Positions 1-6,851 of a stretch of DNA of 7,758 nt are shown here, in pieces. The notes under the pieces are model-generated. The model worked only from the letters and a program-made list of their open reading frames with translations, made no database searches and was not told the DNA's origin. The position numbers were made by a program, and so were the translations under genes. Each line of letters begins with the position of its first letter. Position 1 is the stretch's first letter. Source of the DNA: Methylophilaceae bacterium (GTDB taxonomy: Bacteria; Pseudomonadota; Gammaproteobacteria; Burkholderiales; Methylophilaceae); NCBI GenBank assembly GCA_025362115.1, contig JANYIK010000155.1, forward strand, positions 1-7,758, written 5' to 3'.

Positions 1-299
1 AAATCGTCAGCGGTGTAATTGGCGAACTTGGCGGGGACTTTATCGTAGTACTTGGTACAGCCGCCATCCATACGCACGTTGTCTTCTAGGCGGAACGACA
101 GTAGCACTGCTTTCTTGATCCATTGATGCGTTTCCCATTCTTGGGTTTCACCGATACGCGTCGCCACACGCAAGCGGCCAGCATTCAGCTCTTCTAACAC
201 CGTCATCACCGCCTCCTTAACTTTCTTGTCGGCATTCGCTGGGCTAATGTTGGCGCGATTTTCGAAGGCTTCTTCGATGAGGGGTTGCAATTCGTTCAT
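1..299 (-). CDS. dapD: DapD, tetrahydrodipicolinate N-succinyltransferase (N-terminal part, runs off left edge)
   Basis: Only the first 99 codons are in the window. The enzyme transfers succinyl from succinyl-CoA to tetrahydrodipicolinate in the succinylase branch of diaminopimelate/lysine synthesis in the cytoplasm. I translated this stretch by hand: it begins MNELQPLIEEAFENRANI and continues with SPANAD, then THQWIKKAVLLSFRLEDN and YYDKVPAKFANY. These line up closely with the E. coli DapD N-terminal helical domain (PANAD, THQWLKKAVLLSFRINDN, FDKVPMKFADY). The left-handed beta-helix catalytic part (family length about 274 residues) lies outside the window. The ATG at 299-297 is chosen because it aligns with the family N-terminus and has a GGAAC-type ribosome site (305-309) five bases upstream. 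It follows a terminator, so it is probably a separate transcription unit from the M48 gene. Confidence 0.93.
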   Translation of the reverse strand, partial: MNELQPLIEEAFENRANISPANADKKVKEAVMTVLEELNAGRLRVATRIGETQEWETHQWIKKAVLLSFRLEDNVRMDGGCTKYYDKVPAKFANYTADD

Positions 300-325
300 G
301 ATGAGTTCCGTTTTTGGAGTTGCGG

Positions 326-357
326 TAAAAAAGCCGCTATTCTACTAGAAAGCGGCT
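326..357 (-). terminator. Intrinsic terminator after the M48 protease gene
   Basis: Read on the minus strand, AGCCGCT (357-351) pairs perfectly with AGCGGCT (338-332), and six T residues follow (332-327). An inner TTCT/AGAA pairing (340-343 with 347-350) can extend the stem past one bulged A. It lies 29 bases after the protease stop codon and ends just before the dapD leader. It has the classical GC stem plus U tract, and no T tract on the other strand, so it acts in one direction. Confidence 0.88.
339..344 (-). promoter_or_regulatory. Candidate dapD -10 box (TAGAAT)
   Basis: On the minus strand TAGAAT (339-344) sits in the sequence GTAGAATAGCG, which is also found base for base upstream of kup (3474-3484). 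A start about seven bases downstream would give a leader of roughly 30 nt that contains the GGAAC ribosome site of dapD. No convincing -35 box is present at 16-18 bp spacing. The hexamer lies in the inner stem/loop of the upstream terminator, so the call is tentative. Confidence 0.3.
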
Positions 358-385
358 GTGAGAATAACGAAGTGTTACAGATGCG

Positions 386-1213
386 CTAGCTGTGTTTGGC
401 TGCCTCATACAATGGCATCACAATAGGCAGTAATCGCTTCATGTCAGCAATACGTGCCTCATCCGCAGGGTGGGTGCTTAAAAATTCCGGTGGTTTTTGC
501 CCGCCTTCTTTAGCCATTTTTTGCCATAGAGTTATCGCAGCATTAGGGTCATAAGCAGCGCGTGCAGAGAGTTCCAAGCCGATGCGGTCGGCCTCACGCT
601 CTTGTTCGCGGCTGTGAGGCAGGGTAATGGCAACGGAGCTGACGGTGGAGGCGAGACCCATTGAGGTCTGCGCGGCTTTTGGGTCATCTAAGAAAATACT
701 TGCAAGCAACCCTATGCCCAACACCAAGCCTTGTTGGGCATAGGCTTCAGACATGCGCTCACGACCATGTTCACGCAAGGCGTGGGAAATTTCGTGCCCC
801 ATCACCGCCGCCAGTTCATCGTCGGTGGCTTTGAGTTTTTCGATAAGTCCGGTGTAGACCATGATCTTACCACCTGGCATGCAATAGGCATTTACTTCGG
901 GACTCTCTTGCACATTCACTTCCCACTTCCACTTGGCGGCATCGGCGCGAAATACCGTAGTTTGCGCGATGAGGCGATTGGCGATGGCGCGCACACGTTC
1001 TGTTTGTTGCGCGTTGGGGTTGAGTTTATTCTTCTTGTCCGCGTCTTTCAGCGTGGCAACATAACTTTGCGCCGCCATGCCTTCCACTTGTTTGGCGGAG
1101 AGCAGTGCGTATTGTTTGCGTTGCACGCCAACTGCACCAGCGTTGGTGGTTTTGATGGGTGCACAGCCTGCCAACAAGGCAGCAACCAACAGTGAAACAA
1201 GTAGTTTTTTCAT
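386..1213 (-). CDS. M48-family zinc metalloprotease lipoprotein (LoiP/BepA-like)
   Basis: A 275-residue lipoprotein. Residues 1-17 form a signal peptide ending in the lipobox LAGC, with the lipidated Cys at 17, so the protein should be membrane-anchored and face the periplasm. The catalytic zinc motif HEISH is at 140-144, the downstream E-x3-D motif (EREAD, 205-209) supplies the third ligand, and a THP motif (His248) matches the regulatory histidine region of BepA-type proteins. The NAYCMPGGKIMVYTGL stretch (108-123) before HExxH is typical of bacterial periplasmic M48 enzymes, which act in outer-membrane protein quality control. The length fits LoiP (about 250) and lacks the TPR tail of BepA. 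The ATG is preceded by AAGAG, and the gene ends in TAG 29 bases before a strong terminator. The physiological substrate cannot be told from sequence. Confidence 0.9.
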   Translation of the reverse strand: MKKLLVSLLVAALLAGCAPIKTTNAGAVGVQRKQYALLSAKQVEGMAAQSYVATLKDADKKNKLNPNAQQTERVRAIANRLIAQTTVFRADAAKWKWEVNVQESPEVNAYCMPGGKIMVYTGLIEKLKATDDELAAVMGHEISHALREHGRERMSEAYAQQGLVLGIGLLASIFLDDPKAAQTSMGLASTVSSVAITLPHSREQEREADRIGLELSARAAYDPNAAITLWQKMAKEGGQKPPEFLSTHPADEARIADMKRLLPIVMPLYEAAKHS

Positions 1214-1233
1214 GGTGAACTCTTAATGTTGAT

Positions 1234-1261
1234 GGAGCTTGCCATCAAGTTTACAAGCTCC
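1234..1261 (-). other. Intergenic hairpin between EF-hand and M48 genes
   Basis: GGAGCTTG (1234-1241) and CAAGCTCC (1254-1261) are a perfect 8-bp inverted repeat around a 12-base loop, in the 61-base gap between the two genes. Neither strand has a T tract after it, so it is not a classical terminator. It could protect the 3' end of the EF-hand transcript or act as a processing site. Confidence 0.45.
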
Positions 1262-1274
1262 GGTTTGAGGCGGG

Positions 1275-1544
1275 TTATTCTTTTTTCTTCATTTTCATGT
1301 GTCTTTTGCCCATCATCATCTCATCTTTGGTGAGCGTGCCATCATGGTCAGTATCCATCTCGTCAAACATCTTACCGGCTTGAGCGATGAATTCTGCTTT
1401 ATCCACGGTACCGTCGTTATCGGTATCTGCTTCGGTAAAATGTTTGTCGCCGGGGCGTTTGCAAGCTTCGCCATCGGCCAAGGCCAGTGTGGGCAGTGTG
1501 AGTGTAAGAATCGCAGCGATGAGTAAGGGTTGCAGGTATTTCAT
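1275..1544 (-). CDS. Small secreted EF-hand calcium-binding protein
   Basis: An 89-residue protein. Residues 1-23 are a signal peptide (hydrophobic core, likely cleavage after ALA at 21-23), leaving a mature domain of about 66 residues in the periplasm or outside. Two complete 12-residue EF-hand loops are visible: residues 40-51 (DTDNDGTVDKAE) and 64-75 (DTDHDGTLTKDE). Both have acidic residues at positions 1, 3, 5 and 12 and Gly at 6, so both should bind Ca2+. The C-terminus is short, basic and Met-rich (MMMGKRHMKMKKKE), and a single Cys is at 28. It lies 42 bases after kup and 61 before the M48 protease, on the same strand. A strong AAGGAG site fixes the start. The role is unknown; calcium sensing or buffering in the envelope is the general expectation for the family. 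Confidence 0.88.
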   Translation of the reverse strand: MKYLQPLLIAAILTLTLPTLALADGEACKRPGDKHFTEADTDNDGTVDKAEFIAQAGKMFDEMDTDHDGTLTKDEMMMGKRHMKMKKKE

Positions 1545-1550
1545 GACAGT

Positions 1551-1556
1551 CTCCTT
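1551..1556 (-). promoter_or_regulatory. Strong ribosome binding site of the EF-hand gene
   Basis: AAGGAG on the minus strand, six bases before the ATG at 1544-1542. It contrasts with xseA and kup in the same run, which have no recognisable Shine-Dalgarno sequence. Confidence 0.8.
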
Positions 1557-1564
1557 GGTGAAGG

Positions 1565-1582
1565 TTAGGAAGAATTTCCTAA
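1565..1582 (-). other. Hairpin just after the kup stop codon
   Basis: TTAGGAA (1565-1571) and TTCCTAA (1576-1582) form a perfect 7-bp stem with a 4-base loop, four bases after the kup stop codon and eight bases before the AAGGAG site of the EF-hand gene. No U tract follows on the minus strand, so it is not a canonical terminator. It may stabilise the kup mRNA 3' end or affect access to the downstream ribosome site. Confidence 0.45.
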
Positions 1583-1586
1583 AAGT

Positions 1587-3467
1587 TTAGAGTATCACTT
1601 GTGAACCTAGTTCCACCACCCTGTTAGGCGGCAGTTTGAAATAGTTGGAAACGCTGTCTGCGTTGCGGAACATGGTCACAAAAAGTTTCTCACGCCAGAA
1701 CGCCATGCCGGAATTGTCCGAGGCAATCAGGATTTCTTTGCCGACAAAGAATGAGGTGTTCATCATGTCGATATTTAAGGAGGTGCCGTATGTCTCTAAA
1801 TCGCGTGGCAGATCGGGCTCATCTTTAAAGCCGTAATTGAAGGTTACACGATAAAAACCATATGCCAAATTGGCGATGCTCAAGCGAGTATCTACCGGCA
1901 TGTAAGGCTCATTATGAATTTTGACGGTGGCGAGCAATACTTGCTCGTGCAGTACTTTATTATGTTTGAGGTTATGTAGCAAAGCATGAGGTACGCCTTG
2001 CGAGTTTGGAGTCATGAACACCGCGCAGCCTTCTACTCTGGTGGGCGGGTGGCCACCAATAGCGCTGAGAAATACATCCAAGTCCATCGCTTCGCTCTTC
2101 ATGCGCTTAAATAATAGGGCGCGACCGCGTTTCCAGGTGGTCATGAGCGTGAAAATGACGGTGCCGATGACAATCGGAGCCCAGCCACCATCAGGTATTT
2201 TCAGCGCGTTAGCACTGAAGAAAGCCAAATCTACTATCAGAAACATGGAGCTTAAAATTAGGGTACGTGCCCAACTCCAGCCCCATAAACTATGGAATAC
2301 CATTGCTGAAAGAATGGTGGTGATGACCATATCGCCCGTTACCGCGATACCGTAAGCTGCCGCGAGTTTGGTCGAAGAGCCAAAACCGATCACTAGCCCC
2401 ATTACCCCCAGCATGATGGTCCAATTGACTCGCGGAAGATAAATTTGGCCTTCTTCACGATCTGAGGTGTGGAGCACTAACATACGTGGTAAATACCCTA
2501 ACTGCAACGCTTGGCGAGACACCGAAAACGCGCCAGAAATGACCGCCTGTGATGCGATTACGGTGGACATTGTGGCTAGCCCAATGAGCGGGAAAAGCGC
2601 CCAATTAGGGGCAAGAAGATAAAACGGATTTTGCACGGCTGCGGTGTTATGAAGGATTAGTGCGCCTTGGCCAAAATAGTTGAGGATCAGGGACGGTAAC
2701 ACAAACGCAAACCAGGCAATTTGAATCGGCACGCGGCCAAAATGTCCCATGTCAGCGTATAGTGCTTCGCCACCAGTCACAGCCAGCACCACTGCGCCTA
2801 GCGAGAGGAATGCCAGTGTAGGGTTGCCCATAAAAAAATGTACGGCATAAGCAGGATTGATAGCACGCAACACGTCTGGGTTATGCATAATGTTCATGAT
2901 GCCCAGCACCCCCAATGTGCTAAACCACAACAACATAATCGGTCCAAATAGCTTGCCTATGGTACCTGTGCCTTCGCGCTGTGACCAGAATAGAACCAGT
3001 AACACAAGCAGTGTAATCGGTACTACCCAGTGTGACATCCCGGGCAGCGCAATTTCCAAACCTTCCACCGCAGAAAGCACAGAAATGGCCGGGGTGATCA
3101 TGCCGTCAGCATAGAACATGCAAGCGCCGAGTATGCCCACCATCATGATGAATTTCATTCGTTGAGGGTGACCTTCCGCTTTGCGAGAAGCCAAGGCGAT
3201 CAGTGCCATGATGCCGCCTTCACCATGGTTGTCGGCACGCATCACAAACGCCACATATTTCACCGTGACCACCATGATGAGTGCCCATAGGATTAGCGAC
3301 AGGATGCCAAGAACGTTATCTGGAGTGACGGGAACTCGGTGGTGTGCGCCTGCAAAAACTTCACGCATGGTGTACAGCGGGCTGGTGCCAATGTCGCCAA
3401 AAACCACGCCCAGTGCCGCAAGAGATAGCGTAGCAAGTCGTGACTTGGAAGATTTTTCGGAGCGCAT
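1587..3467 (-). CDS. kup: Kup-type K+/H+ symporter (low-affinity potassium uptake)
   Basis: 626 residues with the start chosen here, close to E. coli Kup (622). It is an inner-membrane K+ uptake protein of the KUP/HAK/KT family. The N-terminal signature GDIGTSPLYTMREV begins at residue 24, with the functionally important Asp at 25. It is followed by MRADNHGEGGIMAL, ITPAISVLSAVEGLEI, GGEALYADMGHFG, LNYFGQGALIL and ASQAVISGAFS, then a soluble C-terminal domain containing HNLKHNKVLHEQVLL and ending PPNRVVELGSQVIL. About a dozen hydrophobic segments fill the first two thirds. The reading frame is open further upstream to 3566, but those 33 extra residues would overlap xseA by 47 bases and are not family-like. 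The ATG at 3467-3465 aligns with the family N-terminus. No Shine-Dalgarno sequence precedes it, and a possible promoter lies directly upstream. Confidence 0.96.
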   Translation of the reverse strand: MRSEKSSKSRLATLSLAALGVVFGDIGTSPLYTMREVFAGAHHRVPVTPDNVLGILSLILWALIMVVTVKYVAFVMRADNHGEGGIMALIALASRKAEGHPQRMKFIMMVGILGACMFYADGMITPAISVLSAVEGLEIALPGMSHWVVPITLLVLLVLFWSQREGTGTIGKLFGPIMLLWFSTLGVLGIMNIMHNPDVLRAINPAYAVHFFMGNPTLAFLSLGAVVLAVTGGEALYADMGHFGRVPIQIAWFAFVLPSLILNYFGQGALILHNTAAVQNPFYLLAPNWALFPLIGLATMSTVIASQAVISGAFSVSRQALQLGYLPRMLVLHTSDREEGQIYLPRVNWTIMLGVMGLVIGFGSSTKLAAAYGIAVTGDMVITTILSAMVFHSLWGWSWARTLILSSMFLIVDLAFFSANALKIPDGGWAPIVIGTVIFTLMTTWKRGRALLFKRMKSEAMDLDVFLSAIGGHPPTRVEGCAVFMTPNSQGVPHALLHNLKHNKVLHEQVLLATVKIHNEPYMPVDTRLSIANLAYGFYRVTFNYGFKDEPDLPRDLETYGTSLNIDMMNTSFFVGKEILIASDNSGMAFWREKLFVTMFRNADSVSNYFKLPPNRVVELGSQVIL

Positions 3468-3477
3468 GAAGGTCGCT

Positions 3478-3506
3478 ATTCTACGAGGGATGCGCGTCCA
3501 GTGCAA
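3478..3506 (-). promoter_or_regulatory. Candidate kup promoter in the xseA-kup gap
   Basis: Minus-strand TTGCAC (3501-3506), a 17-bp spacer, then TAGAAT (3478-3483), ending ten bases before the kup ATG. The -10 box matches consensus at five of six positions, the -35 box only at TTG. The predicted transcript start falls just before the ATG, giving a leader of only a few bases, which fits the absence of a ribosome site. The -10 lies in GTAGAATAGCG, shared with the dapD upstream region. Confidence 0.42.
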
Positions 3507-3519
3507 AGGTAAAGTGGAT

Positions 3520-4731
<1,212 letters not shown>

Positions 4732-4737
4732 AATCAC

Positions 4738-4743
4738 ATTGTA
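4738..4743 (-). promoter_or_regulatory. Candidate xseA -10 box (TACAAT) six bases before ATG
   Basis: TACAAT on the minus strand matches the -10 consensus at five of six positions and ends exactly six bases before the xseA ATG. A transcript from it would begin at or within a base or two of the start codon. There is no good -35 box at normal spacing and no Shine-Dalgarno sequence. ybiB has the same arrangement on the other strand. Confidence 0.35.
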
Positions 4744-4767
4744 CTGCTCATCCACTGATGGGGCATG

Positions 4768-4874
4768 CTTCGATACGTTTGGCCGTACCTCGAAACTTCG
4801 TTTTCCGTTCGTCCTGAGTGCCGCGCCTAGCGCGGTATATCGAAGGGTGAGCGGAAAACTACTCAGCACGAACG
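4768..4874. repeat. Composite palindromic intergenic repeat between xseA and ybiB
   Basis: Nested inverted repeats fill this stretch. CGTTCGTCCTGAG (4806-4818) pairs with CTCAGCACGAACG (4862-4874) at 12 of 13 positions. TTTTCCG (4801-4807) pairs with CGGAAAA (4852-4858), CTTCGATA (4768-4775) with TATCGAAG (4838-4845), and the core CCGCGC (4821-4826) with GCGCGG (4830-4835) around a 3-base loop. A further TTCGATACG...CGTAccTCGAA pairing occupies 4769-4794. The wording (TTCGTCCTGAG, ATCGAAGGGTGAGCGG, CTACTCAGCACGAACG) is that of short dispersed repeats I know from intergenic DNA of many beta- and alphaproteobacteria. This looks like two or more overlapping copies or fragments. No T tract follows, so it is not an intrinsic terminator. 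Confidence 0.75.
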
Positions 4875-4898
4875 AAATTAATCAGAACTCCCCTAGGA

Positions 4899-4904
4899 TA
4901 CAAT
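4899..4904 (+). promoter_or_regulatory. Candidate ybiB -10 box (TACAAT) six bases before ATG
   Basis: TACAAT ends exactly six bases before the ybiB ATG, so a transcript made from it would be leaderless. No convincing -35 box is present. The competing view is that AGGA at 4895-4898, twelve bases before the ATG, is a widely spaced ribosome site and the promoter lies further upstream, in or near the repeat. Confidence 0.35.
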
Positions 4905-4910
4905 CACGCC

Positions 4911-5834
4911 ATGGACTACACACAAATCATCAAGGAAATCGGTCGCGGCAAGGATGGCGCGGGCGATATTGATCAAGCCGTGGCTTATGAGTTGTACAGC
5001 CACATGCTGGATGGCAAGGTGCCGGACTTTGAGTTGGGCGCGTTGTTAGTGGCGTTTCGCATCAAGGGCGAATCAGAAGCCGAAATGGCGGGCTTTTACC
5101 AGGCCATGGATGAGCGCGTGATGAAACTGCAAGCGCCGGTGGGCAAGCCACTGCCGGTGGTGATCTCCACCTATAACGGCGCGCGGCGACAGGGCAATCT
5201 GACCCCGCTGCTGGCCTTGCTGCTGGCACGGGAAGGCATCCCGGTGCTGGTGCATGGCGTGACTACCGACCCCAAGCGGGTGACTAGTGTCGAAGTATTC
5301 AAGGAGTTGGGTGTTCCGTGGACAGCCACAGCTAGCGAGGCGGAGAAACGCATGCAGCAAGACTTGCCGGTGTTCATGCCGATTGCAACCTTGTCTCCAC
5401 AACTGGATTATTTGCTGAATTTACGTTGGCGCTTGGGGGTTCGTAATAGCACGCACACCTTGGCCAAGCTGGCTGACCCGTTTTCGGGGCAGTCTTTCCG
5501 CATCGTCAGCGTAACGCATCCCGACTACATCAGCCGTATGGGCGCCTTCTTCATCAACAGTGGTACGCGCGGCATGTTGCTGCGCGGCACCGAGGGCGAG
5601 GTGTACGCCAACCCCAAACGTAGTCCGCGCATGGAAGTTTTCGGCGAAGGGATGTTGCAGCAGGTGATAGAAGCGGAAGAGGGCAGCATCGCCAGCATTC
5701 CCGAATTACCAGCGGCGATGGATGCGGTGACCACGGCGCGGTGGATAGCGCGGGCGTTGGCGGGGGAGGTGGCGGTGCCATTGCCAATTGTGAAGCAGCT
5801 GCAAACGGTGGTGAAGTTTATTGATAACGCTTAA
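4911..5834 (+). CDS. ybiB: YbiB, TrpD2-type nucleic-acid-binding protein
   Basis: 307 residues (E. coli YbiB about 320). It belongs to the glycosyltransferase family 3 / anthranilate phosphoribosyltransferase fold, but is the TrpD2 branch, which binds DNA/RNA instead of making phosphoribosyl-anthranilate. The N-terminus MDYTQIIKEIGRGKDGAGDI matches E. coli MDYRKIIKEIGRGKN. The place of the TrpD catalytic GTGGD loop is taken by YNGARRQGNLTPL (88-100), as in E. coli YbiB. Other matches are LRWRLGVRNSTHTLAKL (171-187), VTHPDYISRM (201-210) and GTEGEVYANP (226-235). The C-terminal residues after about 290 do not resemble the E. coli end and stop about a dozen residues earlier. In E. coli ybiB follows dinG and is LexA-controlled; here it stands alone, divergent from xseA, and I see no LexA box upstream. 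Its 3' end overlaps the convergent gene by 17 bases. Confidence 0.92.
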   Translation: MDYTQIIKEIGRGKDGAGDIDQAVAYELYSHMLDGKVPDFELGALLVAFRIKGESEAEMAGFYQAMDERVMKLQAPVGKPLPVVISTYNGARRQGNLTPLLALLLAREGIPVLVHGVTTDPKRVTSVEVFKELGVPWTATASEAEKRMQQDLPVFMPIATLSPQLDYLLNLRWRLGVRNSTHTLAKLADPFSGQSFRIVSVTHPDYISRMGAFFINSGTRGMLLRGTEGEVYANPKRSPRMEVFGEGMLQQVIEAEEGSIASIPELPAAMDAVTTARWIARALAGEVAVPLPIVKQLQTVVKFIDNA

Positions 5835-6228
5835 GCCAAGGTTTTGCGTCCAGATTGCCTACAAATCCTGCATAGTCGTTCAGTAGCTTGGCATATTTTC
5901 CGGTCTGATTATTTTTTTCGGCCAGCAAGGCTTCAAAATAAACTTTGAATTCTTTATACCTCGCTTCGATTGTCCTGCACTTTTGTTGGTGTGCTTCGCA
6001 CCCCAACCAACCGTGAAAACCAGTGAGGGCACCTCCAGCGAGAGATAGATAACCTGCGAGGTTTACGTTTATCAACTTGTTAATGACTGCTGCGCCACCC
6101 ACAAATGCTAGAAGCGATCCACCGCCAACAAGGAACAAGTTGGGATAGCGTAACAAGTTAAGCCAATCGCTGTATTTCTGCGCTTGTGTGGTGCATTCAT
6201 TAATTTTTGCGTTGATTTCGTCGTTCAT
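5818..6228 (-). CDS. Small two-transmembrane-helix protein, SLATT-like; third gene of the hicAB module
   Basis: 136 residues, not assigned to a named gene. Layout: a polar N-terminal helix (1-28), a first membrane segment (about 30-50, rich in G/A/V/L), a short turn KLINVN, a second membrane segment (about 57-75, LAGYLSLAGGALTGFHGWL), then a long soluble helical tail. The tail begins CEAHQQKCRTIEARYKEFKV, with a His/Cys/Tyr spacing reminiscent of the helix after the hairpin in SLATT domains. SLATT proteins are two-helix membrane effectors of bacterial defence systems, thought to act by perturbing the membrane. That assignment is by layout and local resemblance only, since there is no signature motif. 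There is no signal peptide. An AAGGAG site six bases upstream fixes the start. It follows hicB by 30 bases on the same strand and is probably cotranscribed. Two sampled lines (5881-6000) are 41% GC by hand count, against 61% in ybiB (5521-5640). Confidence 0.6.
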   Translation of the reverse strand: MNDEINAKINECTTQAQKYSDWLNLLRYPNLFLVGGGSLLAFVGGAAVINKLINVNLAGYLSLAGGALTGFHGWLGCEAHQQKCRTIEARYKEFKVYFEALLAEKNNQTGKYAKLLNDYAGFVGNLDAKPWLKRYQ

Positions 6229-6234
6229 GCCAAG

Positions 6235-6240
6235 CTCCTT
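6235..6240 (-). promoter_or_regulatory. Strong ribosome binding site of the two-TM gene
   Basis: AAGGAG on the minus strand, six bases before the ATG at 6228-6226, within the 30-base gap after hicB. It implies independent, efficient translation of the third gene of the module, whereas hicB depends on an overlapping start. Confidence 0.75.
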
Positions 6241-6258
6241 GGGATGTTTTGGTGGTTG

Positions 6259-6594
6259 TTAGTGAGTCGCCGCCTCTTTAATCGCTTCCGTCGTCCATTG
6301 GTTCAGGCTTTTTCCACTCGCCAGCGCCGCCAGGGTGGCGGCTTCGTGGGTTTTGGGGTCTAGGCGCAACACAAATTTACCTGAAAACGGCTTGGTCGGT
6401 TCTACGCCATCCTCGGCACAGGCCTCCAAAAACACTTTCAGCGACATCGCGCCTTCATGTTTAAGTCCTTCGGTATCTTTGGCATAAAAATCTGCGCCAC
6501 CGTTTAGCCCGACGAACTCGCCTCTGAACATTTCAATTTCTGGATCATAAGAAACTGCAGCTTGATAGCCGTTTATCGCCATTACATTTTTCAT
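6259..6594 (-). CDS. hicB: HicB-family antitoxin
   Basis: 111 residues. The N-terminal half (about 8-65) has the partial RNase H-like HicB fold: GYQAAVSYDPEIEMFRGEFVGL followed by a helix SLKVFLEACAEDG. The C-terminal part (72-109: FVLRLDPKTHEAATLAALA, then SLNQWTTEAIKEAA) is a typical ribbon-helix-helix DNA-binding domain of the HicB type, with beta strand FVLRLD and two helices. In the family, HicB binds and neutralises the HicA mRNA interferase and represses its own operon. Its ATG overlaps the hicA stop codon in ATGA (6591-6594), giving translational coupling and roughly matched expression. The toxin-first order is usual for hicAB. The likely operator is the direct repeat at 6854-6874. 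Confidence 0.88.
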   Translation of the reverse strand: MKNVMAINGYQAAVSYDPEIEMFRGEFVGLNGGADFYAKDTEGLKHEGAMSLKVFLEACAEDGVEPTKPFSGKFVLRLDPKTHEAATLAALASGKSLNQWTTEAIKEAATH

Positions 6595-6845
6595 GGTTTT
6601 ACCCCATTATCTTCCAGCCATTTGCGTATGCTTTCCACCGCGCCTTTATCAGTATTGGGTGACGGATGCGGACGGTGAAAAACTCGCCTTTCGTCAAACA
6701 GTTTGACCAATACACGTGAACCTTCGCGTTCGGCCACCGTTGCACCCAATTCGATAAACAATGCCTCAATATCTTTCCACTGTATATTGGCGCTGATAGG
6801 GCGATGAAACAGTAATTCCAGCGTTTTCTGGTGCTTGCGTTTCAT
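6591..6845 (-). CDS. hicA: HicA-family toxin (variant lacking the usual catalytic His)
   Basis: 84 residues, the usual size for HicA. HicA toxins have a double-stranded-RNA-binding-like fold and cleave mRNA and tmRNA independently of the ribosome. The helix WKDIEALFIELGATV (23-37), the turn EGSRVLVKLFDERRVFHRPHP (41-61) and the C-terminal helix DKGAVESIRKWLEDNGVKP (66-84) match a common proteobacterial HicA subgroup. In E. coli HicA the active-site His follows Gly-Ser-Asn; here the corresponding residues are Gly42-Ser43-Arg44-Val45, so that His is absent, while His57 and His60 are in the next strand/turn. Function as a toxin rests mainly on the partner gene and order. The start is supported by a promoter whose -10 box ends six bases before the ATG; there is no Shine-Dalgarno sequence. 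Confidence 0.85.
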   Translation of the reverse strand: MKRKHQKTLELLFHRPISANIQWKDIEALFIELGATVAEREGSRVLVKLFDERRVFHRPHPSPNTDKGAVESIRKWLEDNGVKP

Positions 6846-6851
6846 GTATAA

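Noticed and set aside
4801..4858. Intrinsic terminator built from the TTTTCCG/CGGAAAA and CCGCGC/GCGCGG stems
   Set aside because: No run of T follows either strand of the stems, and both flanking genes begin, not end, here.
4732..4869. N-terminal extension of xseA by 46 codons to the ATG at 4869
   Set aside because: The extension is translated repeat DNA and matches nothing in the XseA family. The family N-terminus (MSDDLFSAPPQIFSVTQLN) begins at 4731.
5073..5787. Minus-strand reading frames opposite ybiB, including one with a proline-rich start
   Set aside because: They are antisense shadows of the GC-rich ybiB gene, with low-complexity translation and no ribosome sites.
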